DNA from: Treponema sp. UBA792
GTDB lineage: Bacteria > Spirochaetota > Spirochaetia > Treponematales > Treponemataceae
Length of the DNA: 16,076 bases
Assembly: GCA_002296965.1 (NCBI GenBank)
Contig: DBIW01000013.1
Span: forward strand, 384 to 16,459
Direction: 5' to 3'
The notes under the pieces were generated by a model, which searched no databases, was not told where the DNA came from, and worked only from the letters and a program-made list of their open reading frames with translations. Position 1 is the stretch's first letter. The number at the start of each line of letters is the position of its first letter. This document shows positions 1 through 6,710 of this stretch, in pieces. The translations under genes and the position numbers were made by a program.

Positions 1-45
1 CCTATTGTCCGCTTGTCCGGAGAAAAGGAAGCTGCGGAGCAAAAT

Positions 46-807
46 TCAGACCCGAACCGCCCCAAGAATTTTACCGATCGGAGCATGAATCACAAGCGCC
101 GCGGCGGAATCGCAGGCTGAGGCCGTTTTGTTTATCAGCACGAGGTTTTTTCCGGAAAAGTAATCCACAAGTCCGGCGGCAGGATATACGGAAAGCGAGG
201 TTCCGCCTATTATAAGCGTGCCGGCGGCCGAAATCGCCCGGACAGATGCCTCCAGTGTCTTCTGATCCAGCGGCTCGCCGTAAAGGACGACATCCGGCTT
301 TACGGGCGCGCCACATTCCGTGCACCGCGGAATTCCGTCTTCCGCAGAGGCGCTTCTTCTTATGAAATCGGCATCATAAAAAGCTCCGCAGCCGGTGCAG
401 TAATTTCTGAGCGTGCTTCCGTGTAGCTCCAGGACGTTGCGGCTGCCGGCGGCCTGATGAAGTCCGTCGATATTCTGGGTTATGATGCAGTCGAGTTTTC
501 CGGCCTGCTCAAGCTCGGCAAGCTTTCTGTGCGCCGAATTCGGCTGAACGCCCGACACAAGCAGCTTCTCGCGGTAGAATCTGTAGAATTCGGCGGTCTC
601 TGAGTAAAAAAAATCATGGCTGAGAATTCTTTCCGGCGGAAATCTCCATTTCTGGTGATAAAGTCCGTCCATGCTGCGGAAATCAGGGATTCCCGACTCG
701 GTCGAGACTCCGGCTCCGCCGAAAAACACAGTTCTTCCGCCTCCGTCAATTATTTTCTGCAGGGCGGAAACCGCAGAATCAAGGTTTTCATCTTCAAATA
801 CAGGCAT
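46..807 (-). CDS. cobB: Sir2-family NAD-dependent protein deacylase
   Basis: This is a complete 253-residue sirtuin, which removes acyl groups from protein lysines using NAD+ and releases nicotinamide and O-acyl-ADP-ribose in the cytoplasm. The NAD-binding motif GAGVSTESGIPDFR is at residues 31-44 and TQNIDGLH at 110-117. The catalytic His is His129, in ELHGS. Four Cys (137, 140, 162, 165) form the structural zinc site, and PDVVLYGE at about 171-178 and GGTSL at 201-205 are also typical. Length and motif order fit bacterial class U/CobB sirtuins. The symbol cobB is by family, not by orthology test. The ATG at 807 has no Shine-Dalgarno sequence, and a TATAAT lies 7 nt upstream, so the mRNA may be leaderless. 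It is divergent from the peptidase gene at 924. Downstream positions 1-45 show nothing assignable. Confidence 0.95.
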   Translation of the reverse strand: MPVFEDENLDSAVSALQKIIDGGGRTVFFGGAGVSTESGIPDFRSMDGLYHQKWRFPPERILSHDFFYSETAEFYRFYREKLLVSGVQPNSAHRKLAELEQAGKLDCIITQNIDGLHQAAGSRNVLELHGSTLRNYCTGCGAFYDADFIRRSASAEDGIPRCTECGAPVKPDVVLYGEPLDQKTLEASVRAISAAGTLIIGGTSLSVYPAAGLVDYFSGKNLVLINKTASACDSAAALVIHAPIGKILGAVRV

Positions 808-814
808 GGCCGGA

Positions 815-842
815 ATTATATCACATCAGGCGCGACACGCAA
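815..842 (-). promoter_or_regulatory. sigma70-type promoter of the Sir2 gene, probably leaderless
   Basis: Read on the minus strand, TTGCGT (837-842) is followed after 16 nt by a perfect TATAAT (815-820). Only 7 nt separate the -10 box from the ATG at 807, which places the predicted transcription start on or next to the first base of the start codon. There is no room for a Shine-Dalgarno sequence. Identified by eye only. Confidence 0.65.
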
Positions 843-853
843 AAGGGCGAATC

Positions 854-882
854 TTGTTTCAAAAAATACAATCTGATAGTAT
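854..882 (+). promoter_or_regulatory. sigma70-type promoter of the peptidase-barrel gene
   Basis: TTGTTT (854-859) and TAGTAT (877-882) are separated by 17 nt. The start would fall near 889, giving a leader of about 35 nt that contains the Shine-Dalgarno sequence GAGGA at 914-918, 5 nt before the ATG at 924. It lies back to back with the Sir2 promoter without overlapping it. Confidence 0.5.
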
Positions 883-923
883 ACAAAATCATTTCAAGCG
901 GAGTTTCCGGAAAGAGGAATCTT

Positions 924-3900
924 ATGAACAGAAAAACGTGTCTGGCGGCGGCCATCCTTATCGCCGCGGTGCATTTTATTGCTCCGGCGCACACAGGCGT
1001 CATGTCGGGAGAAAAAAATCTTCTTGTAACAAAAACAAAATGGTTCGACATAATCTACCCAGAGGAATGTGGAAAAGGCGCGGAAATTCTCGCCGAAAAT
1101 GCGGACAGAATCTATGCGGAAATCGGCGTCTCCTACGGTTTCGCGCCGCAGGCGAGAATGCCCGTCGTCATAACTCCGGCAGTCGAGAATTTCAACGCAT
1201 ACTGGACCGACAGCCCCTACAACACGATTGTGCTTTACGACACGTCCGCGATCGAGGAGCTTTCCGTCTTTTCCGAGACTTTCCTTTCGACATTCCGGCA
1301 CGAGCTGACGCACGCATACACCTACAACATGAAGAACACATTCTGGCGCGGAATCGGAAGAATCTTCGGCGACATATTCAATCCGGGGCAGCTTCTGTTC
1401 ATCACATCTGGATGGGCGGAAGGCGCGACTCTCACCTCCGAAAGTTCCGGTGGCGAGGGACGTCTGAATGACGAATTCGCGATGCAGATGGTGAAGCAGG
1501 CTAAAATCGAGGATGATTTTCCGTCATATTCCGATGTCCAGGGAGCTTCGGACGCATATCCGGCCGGTTCATTCTATTATTTCAACGGAAAATTCAACGC
1601 ATGGCTCCAGGAAAACTACGGAATGGAGAAATACGCGAGATTCTGGTACAAATGCGTGAATTTGCAGACGATTTCGGCGGGAAACGCGTTCAGGAGCGTA
1701 TACGGAATTCCGCTCGGCAGGGCATGGAAAAAATTCGGAGAATCGGTAAGCGTTCCGGATGTGGCTCCGGATCCCGTCCGTGCCGGGCTTGCCGCGGATT
1801 TTTTCAGCCGCGGGTCAGAAACCTTTTCGCCAAGGAACAACGCGGGATCGGTATATTCATCGCTCAGCGTGTCTGAAAAAGGACTGAGCTACATCGACGG
1901 GCGGACTGACGCGCTTTATTTTGTTCCGGCGGAAAAAGCGGGCGACAGGAAAATCCGCCCGAAAAAGCTTTTCACAATGTCAGGAATCAGGCAGGCGGCT
2001 CAGTCTCCGGACGGAAGGCTTATCGCCGTAACATACATCGCCCAAAATGACGCGACATACAGGAGCAGAGTCAGAATCTACGACAGGCAGAGGCGCAGAT
2101 GGTCCGCGGACGGGGAGAATTCGTCCTGGAACGGAACAATTGTCTGCGGAGACGCGGGGTATTACCTTGTAAAGACCGGTTACGCCGACCAGCGGTATTC
2201 GGCCAGTATTCTGCGCCTTGCGGAAACGGACGGAAAATTCACGGCGGAACGCGCGGCCGAAGTCCGGTTCGGAAAAAACGAAACTCCGATGTTCATCACG
2301 GCCGCAGGCGCGGACAGATTCGCATTCGTAAAAAAGACGGGCCTGTCATATTCAGTCTGCATCGCCGCCACGGACGGAAAAATTCTTGCGGAATTCCGCG
2401 CGCCGGAAGACAGAATGGCAATCCGCTATCTTTCGGCTGACCCGGACGGCGGAAAAATTCTCTTCTCCTGGACAAAACCCGGAACAATGCCGCGCCTCGG
2501 AGAACTGGACACGGAATCGGGAGAATTCCTTCTTGCAAAAAACGACATTTCAGGCGGAGTCTACAGTCCGGTGGTCTTCGGAGGACAGACGGTCTGCGCC
2601 GGAGAATTCTTCAGACAGAACCGGCTGATTCTGCTGCCGCGGCAGGAGATGGACAGAATTCCGCCGGAAGCCGCTCCGGACAAAGGCGGCCGGGAAAATC
2701 AGGATTCTGACGGAGCGGAAACACCGGAAAACGCCGCGGAATCCGGAAAAGCCATGTCCGCCGAAAAATACAATCCGGCGGCATATTACAGGCGCGGAAT
2801 TTTCATTCCGTTCAGCACAGCGACATCAAATATGTATGGATTCGACGCTCAGACACATTCGCTTCCGTTCGGGGCCACCTATATATCATCAAATCCCTGG
2901 AACAGCGGAGCCGTAACGGCAACCGCCGGATACGGTCTGGAGACAAACTCGTTCGCAGCCTCGCTCGCCTGGAAAGACGGAACAGCTACTTCCCTTTTCT
3001 CATATTCGCTGGCCGCCGCCGTGGAATTCGACTTTGAGGGATGGAAATCCGCCGGAGCCGGAGCCGAAGCCGGATCAGCAATCCCGGTCGGAAGGAATTC
3101 CTATATATCGTTCGGGGCGGCAAACAACACGTTCATCGGAAAGCCGAACAGAAACCCCGGACTGTCGGAAAACTCCACGGCCGACGAGCTGCTTGATATG
3201 TACCGGCCAGGATATTATATGCCTTCAGACAGGACAAACTGCTTCTACACGGCAAATTCCGCAGGAATAACGTTCCAAAGCATTGTGAAAAGCGGACCGG
3301 GAAGATACGAGAAGGCAGGATTCAGCGTGACGCAGAAAATTTATCATCTGTTCGCCGAAAAACTTGACGGAACTGGAAAAATCGGACTGAACGATGCGGA
3401 GCTTGGACTGAACCTTAAAATATACATTCCGAAAATCATTCCGATAAACTGCATAAACGGACTGACATACAATCTTCCGACAAGGCTGACGGCGAACATA
3501 TTCCCGATAAGCGTGGCCGAAGCCAACAACGGAAACCTTGTACTCTCGCTGGACAATGACGCGGGAATTCTCTCCCTGAACGCCGAGACCGTCCTTTTCG
3601 CCGCCGAAATCCAAAAGGCAGTTCCATTTATGACGGCGGTCTTCGTCAACAACCTTAGGCTGTCGTTCGTCTACAATGGCTACATAAGCGGATACGACGG
3701 AGGCGGCTGGTGGCGCTTCACCAGAATCGGTGAATACGCGGAGCGACTGAGAGACGGAAGCCTCGGATTCACGAGCGAATTCAGGATAAAAACGCTCATA
3801 GGACTTACGCCGAATTTCGGAATGCTCGCCAACAGCAGCATGAAAATGAATTTCTTCACGGAATGGGGACTTGTGAGAAGCGCAGGAACAGATGCCCTTT

Positions 3901-3941
3901 TTCCGGCGGCCACGAAAATCGGAATAGAAACCACGTTCTGA
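924..3941 (+). CDS. exported metallopeptidase-like / beta-propeller / probable outer-membrane barrel protein
   Basis: A 1005-residue protein with a signal peptide-like N terminus (positive start, hydrophobic 7-22). Residues about 35-200 look like a gluzincin of the peptidase MA type: HELTH at 126-130 supplies HExxH, and GWAEG at 163-167 offers Glu166 as third zinc ligand. Residues about 290-590 contain beta-rich repeats with SPDGRLIAVTY-like and DPDGGKILFSW-like blades, as in TolB/PD40 propellers. A Pro/Glu/Asp-rich linker (about 580-615) leads to a C-terminal 390 residues rich in alternating aromatic, glycine and polar positions, ending in GIETTF. A terminal Phe on a last beta strand is the usual signal for BamA-dependent barrels. 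Inferred location: outer membrane. The ATG at 924 is chosen for the signal peptide and Shine-Dalgarno GAGGA. Substrate and true proteolytic activity are unknown. It converges on argC with a 5-bp gap. Confidence 0.8.
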   Translation: MNRKTCLAAAILIAAVHFIAPAHTGVMSGEKNLLVTKTKWFDIIYPEECGKGAEILAENADRIYAEIGVSYGFAPQARMPVVITPAVENFNAYWTDSPYNTIVLYDTSAIEELSVFSETFLSTFRHELTHAYTYNMKNTFWRGIGRIFGDIFNPGQLLFITSGWAEGATLTSESSGGEGRLNDEFAMQMVKQAKIEDDFPSYSDVQGASDAYPAGSFYYFNGKFNAWLQENYGMEKYARFWYKCVNLQTISAGNAFRSVYGIPLGRAWKKFGESVSVPDVAPDPVRAGLAADFFSRGSETFSPRNNAGSVYSSLSVSEKGLSYIDGRTDALYFVPAEKAGDRKIRPKKLFTMSGIRQAAQSPDGRLIAVTYIAQNDATYRSRVRIYDRQRRRWSADGENSSWNGTIVCGDAGYYLVKTGYADQRYSASILRLAETDGKFTAERAAEVRFGKNETPMFITAAGADRFAFVKKTGLSYSVCIAATDGKILAEFRAPEDRMAIRYLSADPDGGKILFSWTKPGTMPRLGELDTESGEFLLAKNDISGGVYSPVVFGGQTVCAGEFFRQNRLILLPRQEMDRIPPEAAPDKGGRENQDSDGAETPENAAESGKAMSAEKYNPAAYYRRGIFIPFSTATSNMYGFDAQTHSLPFGATYISSNPWNSGAVTATAGYGLETNSFAASLAWKDGTATSLFSYSLAAAVEFDFEGWKSAGAGAEAGSAIPVGRNSYISFGAANNTFIGKPNRNPGLSENSTADELLDMYRPGYYMPSDRTNCFYTANSAGITFQSIVKSGPGRYEKAGFSVTQKIYHLFAEKLDGTGKIGLNDAELGLNLKIYIPKIIPINCINGLTYNLPTRLTANIFPISVAEANNGNLVLSLDNDAGILSLNAETVLFAAEIQKAVPFMTAVFVNNLRLSFVYNGYISGYDGGGWWRFTRIGEYAERLRDGSLGFTSEFRIKTLIGLTPNFGMLANSSMKMNFFTEWGLVRSAGTDALFPAATKIGIETTF

Positions 3942-3946
3942 CAGGC

Positions 3947-4894
3947 TCAGAGCAGGCCGGCCGTCTCGTCTATTCCCATCATTATGTTCATGCACTGGAC
4001 CGCCGCGCCGGATGCTCCCTTGCCGAGATTGTCAAAACGCGCGGTCACATCAATACGCTCGTCGTTGCCGCAGACAAAAATCTGCATCATGTTTGTGCCG
4101 GCAAGCGTGTCGGCGGGAATGAACGGCTCGCTCAGGGTTCCTTCTCCCATAAAACCGGCGGTACGGACAAAGACACAGCCAGCGTAATATCCGGAGAAAA
4201 ATTCCCACAAATCATGTGCGGTCATGCTCCGGCTCAGAAGCCGCGAGTGGAGTCCGACCGTAACCGTCATTCCCTGAAAATAATCGCATACATAAGGATT
4301 GAATACCGGCTCAAAATCAAGGCCCGAAATTTTCCTCATCTCCGGAAGATGCTTATGCTGCTGGGTAAGAGCATAAAGCCGCGGAGAATCAAGTCCCGAA
4401 GGACGGTTTTCGGCCTCGTACATGGCGATCGCCTTTTTTCCAGCGCCGGAGTAGCCGGAAACCGCATGGACGACAACAGGATAGTCGCGCGGAAGAATTC
4501 CCTTTTTTACAAGAGGATGGACAATCGCGTTGAATCCGCCGGCATAGCAGCCCGGAACGGCAGTCCGCATTGATTTTTCCACCGCAGAGCGGAATTCCGC
4601 GCCAAGCTCAGGAAATCCGTAAGCCCAGCCCGGAGCGGTCCTGTGCGCAGTGGACGCGTCAATTATCTTTGTATGGGAATTCGTGCAGAGCGAGACAGCC
4701 TCCACAGCCGCGGAATCCGGCAGGCAGAGAAACGTAAAATCCGACGCGTTTATGAATTTCGCCCTTTCTTCGGGATTCTTTCTCTTGTCCTCGTCAATGA
4801 CCATCAGCTCGATGTCAGACCTGCGCTCAAAACGCTCAAATATCTTAAGACCCGTTGTGCCTTCCTTTCCGTCAATAAAAATTCTGTAGCTCAT
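3947..4894 (-). CDS. argC: N-acetyl-gamma-glutamyl-phosphate reductase, type 2
   Basis: A 315-residue enzyme of arginine synthesis that reduces N-acetyl-glutamyl-5-phosphate to the semialdehyde with NADPH. The N-terminal FIDGKEGTTGLKI (residues 6-18) is the dinucleotide-binding loop in the form typical of type 2 ArgC. IDASTAHR (78-85), WAYGFPE (90-96) and VPGCYAGGFNA (113-123) with catalytic Cys116 follow. Length fits the type 2 group, which is shorter than type 1 (about 340-350). No other arginine gene lies in the window, so the gene appears scattered rather than in an arg operon. The ATG at 4894 lacks a Shine-Dalgarno sequence and sits 7 nt after a TATAAT. It is divergent from deoC with 80 bp between start codons. 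No ARG box was recognised by eye. Confidence 0.95.
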   Translation of the reverse strand: MSYRIFIDGKEGTTGLKIFERFERRSDIELMVIDEDKRKNPEERAKFINASDFTFLCLPDSAAVEAVSLCTNSHTKIIDASTAHRTAPGWAYGFPELGAEFRSAVEKSMRTAVPGCYAGGFNAIVHPLVKKGILPRDYPVVVHAVSGYSGAGKKAIAMYEAENRPSGLDSPRLYALTQQHKHLPEMRKISGLDFEPVFNPYVCDYFQGMTVTVGLHSRLLSRSMTAHDLWEFFSGYYAGCVFVRTAGFMGEGTLSEPFIPADTLAGTNMMQIFVCGNDERIDVTARFDNLGKGASGAAVQCMNIMMGIDETAGLL

Positions 4895-4901
4895 GGCGGC
4901 A

Positions 4902-4929
4902 ATTATAATGAAAACTTACAGACGGTGAA
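4902..4929 (-). promoter_or_regulatory. argC promoter, probably leaderless
   Basis: On the minus strand TTCACC (4924-4929), a 16-nt spacer and a perfect TATAAT (4902-4907) precede the ATG at 4894 by 7 nt. The geometry is the same as at the Sir2 gene. The predicted transcription start is on or next to the initiation codon. The -35 box lies 10 bp from the -35 box of the opposing deoC promoter. Confidence 0.65.
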
Positions 4930-4939
4930 AGTGGCGCAC

Positions 4940-4968
4940 TTGTATTTGGCTTTTTACAATGGTAGAAT
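4940..4968 (+). promoter_or_regulatory. deoC promoter, probably leaderless
   Basis: TTGTAT (4940-4945), a 17-nt spacer and TAGAAT (4963-4968) are followed by only 6 nt before the ATG at 4975, so the A of ATG is the expected +1. There is no Shine-Dalgarno sequence. The promoter is back to back with that of argC. Confidence 0.65.
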
Positions 4969-4974
4969 CAGCGC

Positions 4975-5703
4975 ATGACAAAACAGGAAATTGCATCTCT
5001 AATTGATCACACGCTTCTTGCGCCCGACGCGAAAGCCGGTAAAATAAAGATTCTCTGCAAAGAGGCCGGACAATACGGCTTTGCCTCGGTTTGCGTCAAT
5101 CCGTATTATGTTCCGCTTGCCGCGGAGCTTCTGGCGGAAACCGGAGTAAAAGTCTGCACGGTAATCGGATTTCCTTTCGGCGCGGTCTCGTCAAAGGACA
5201 AGGCCGCGGAAACAAGAAATTCCGTGAATGCCGGAGCCGATGAGGTTGATATGGTCGTGAACATCGGCGCGGTGAAGGACGGACTGCTCAGGACCGTGGA
5301 AAAGGACATCGCCGCCGTTGTCAAGGCCGCACAGAAATCGGGAGAAAAAAAGGGAAAGCGGATAACCGTAAAGGTCATTCTTGAAACCTGCCTCCTGAAA
5401 GACAGGGAGATTGTGGACTGCTGCCTTGCCGCGAAAAGAGCCGGAGCGGATTTCGTAAAGACATCAACAGGATTTGCGACACCCAAAGGAATCGACGGAA
5501 ATCCCCTTCCGAACGGAGCGAGCGAGCATCACGTAAGGCTAATGCGCGAGACCGTAGGACCGGAGATGGGAGTGAAGGCCTCCGGAGGAATCCGTTCGGC
5601 GAAAACCGCAATGGCGATGATAGAGGCCGGCGCGAACAGAATCGGAACTTCAAGCGGCGTAAACATAATCGACACCTGGAACGAGATTTCAGGCGGCGAA
5701 TAA
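4975..5703 (+). CDS. deoC: deoxyribose-phosphate aldolase
   Basis: A 242-residue class I aldolase of TIM-barrel fold that splits 2-deoxyribose-5-phosphate into glyceraldehyde-3-phosphate and acetaldehyde, the last step in using deoxynucleosides as carbon source. [10 protein letters not shown] (10-19), VIGFPFG (63-69), [10 protein letters not shown] with Asp92 (90-99), FVKTSTGF with the Schiff-base Lys162 (160-167) and VKASGGIR with Lys201 (200-207) are all present, so the active site looks intact. Length is normal for the short bacterial DeoC type. No deoR, deoA or deoB neighbour is seen. The start at 4975 is supported by the N-terminal family match, while the usual ribosome-binding site is absent. 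A strong hairpin follows 12 nt after the stop. Confidence 0.96.
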   Translation: MTKQEIASLIDHTLLAPDAKAGKIKILCKEAGQYGFASVCVNPYYVPLAAELLAETGVKVCTVIGFPFGAVSSKDKAAETRNSVNAGADEVDMVVNIGAVKDGLLRTVEKDIAAVVKAAQKSGEKKGKRITVKVILETCLLKDREIVDCCLAAKRAGADFVKTSTGFATPKGIDGNPLPNGASEHHVRLMRETVGPEMGVKASGGIRSAKTAMAMIEAGANRIGTSSGVNIIDTWNEISGGE

Positions 5704-5714
5704 TCATGACAGAC

Positions 5715-5738
5715 ACCCCGGAACGGAATGTCCGGGGT
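5715..5738. terminator. hairpin between convergent deoC and MBL-fold gene
   Basis: ACCCCGGA (5715-5722) and TCCGGGGT (5731-5738) form a perfect 8-bp GC-rich stem with an 8-nt loop in the 53-bp gap between two converging genes. Neither side has a T run, so it is not a classical intrinsic terminator. Position and symmetry suggest a bidirectional terminator or an end-protecting structure for both transcripts. Confidence 0.55.
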
Positions 5739-5756
5739 ATATGCCGTCCGCACGAA

Positions 5757-6710
5757 TCAGTCCGTCCAGTAGAGCCTGTTGTTCTCAATTGCGATACGGA
5801 TTTTTCCCCTGTCGTGCAGGGATGAAAGATAGGAGCGGACGGTGCTTCCGATAAGGACGTACTGTCCGAAACCCATTTTTATTCCGTTGCGCTCCGCGAC
5901 TTCCTTCAGCACGTCCTCGGTGGTGAGTTTTCTGCCGGAGATTATCTCAAGTATGCATTTTTCCGTCGAGAGTATCGCGATTTTGTCAAGCTCGGCGGTC
6001 TCGGCGACGTTTCCGAAAATAAAATCACCGTGCCCCGGAACGCAGACATCAAGACTTTCAATTCCGCAGATCCTGTCGAGCGATTCCATAAAAAGCTCCG
6101 GCTGAATCATGAACGGAATCCAGTATTTTCCGATTTCGTTTCTGCTGAAAATCGAGTCGCCGGCAAAAAGGACATTTCTTCCGTCCGCGGCGCGGCAGAG
6201 AATTCCCATCGTCTGAAAATAATGTCCGGGCAGACTTACAAACGAGATTGTCTTTCCGCCGGAAAGCTCAATCCTGTCACGCTCCGAATAACATTCCGCA
6301 TCCATCACCGGATCCATCTTGTAGTAAACGGTACGCAGCTCGTGGGGAGGTATTCCGCCCCAGATGAGGGACGGCTGAAGAAGCGGATTCTCCAGGCTTC
6401 CGCGCTCCCCGGCAGGAACAAGAATTCTGCATCCCCTGTGGCTGCGGAGAAAGGCATCGGCGCCGCAATGATCCGCATGGGAATGTGTGTTTATGACGGC
6501 GGAAATCCTGTAGTTCTCGCCGCGGTCCGAAAAATACCCGTCCAGACCGTCCGCCAGAAATTCACCGTCAAGTTCGGTTCCTCCCGAATCAATCAGAAAA
6601 ACGTCCGTCATGTCCTCATGCCGGTCAAGAACAAGACCGACATTCGTGGAGCCCGGCACGGCAAGAATCTCCGGCTTAAGCTCCACGATTTTGTCAGAAA
6701 ATCCGCTCAT
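5757..6710 (-). CDS. metallo-beta-lactamase-fold hydrolase with C-terminal winged-helix region
   Basis: A 317-residue MBL-fold protein. THSHADHCG carries the HxHxDH metal motif (residues 76-81), and further ligands are His163 (PGHYFQT), Asp185 (FAGDSIF) and His227 (VPGHGDF). A complete dinuclear metal site is therefore predicted. After about residue 235 the sequence becomes helical and charged, with a pattern ending in a short beta hairpin (GKIRIAIENNRLYW) that resembles a winged helix, as in LACTB2-like and related hydrolases. Substrate is unknown: thioester, phosphodiester and RNA hydrolases share this layout. The ATG at 6710 shares one base with the greA stop codon (TGATG) and has no clear Shine-Dalgarno sequence, so translation is probably coupled to greA. 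Confidence 0.85.
   Translation of the reverse strand: MSGFSDKIVELKPEILAVPGSTNVGLVLDRHEDMTDVFLIDSGGTELDGEFLADGLDGYFSDRGENYRISAVINTHSHADHCGADAFLRSHRGCRILVPAGERGSLENPLLQPSLIWGGIPPHELRTVYYKMDPVMDAECYSERDRIELSGGKTISFVSLPGHYFQTMGILCRAADGRNVLFAGDSIFSRNEIGKYWIPFMIQPELFMESLDRICGIESLDVCVPGHGDFIFGNVAETAELDKIAILSTEKCILEIISGRKLTTEDVLKEVAERNGIKMGFGQYVLIGSTVRSYLSSLHDRGKIRIAIENNRLYWTD

Noticed and set aside
1..45. A possible gene fragment at the left edge
   Set aside because: Forty-five bases give no frame, motif or start that could be assigned to a gene.
671..1471. A 266-codon plus-strand open frame across the Sir2 promoter and the peptidase N terminus
   Set aside because: It is out of frame with the HExxH protein, lacks a Shine-Dalgarno sequence, and covers the promoter region. 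The product is basic and low in hydrophobic periodicity.
3225..3995. A 256-codon minus-strand open frame overlapping the barrel region and the end of argC
   Set aside because: It overlaps two real genes and its product has no recognisable domain. The sense frames carry the family motifs.
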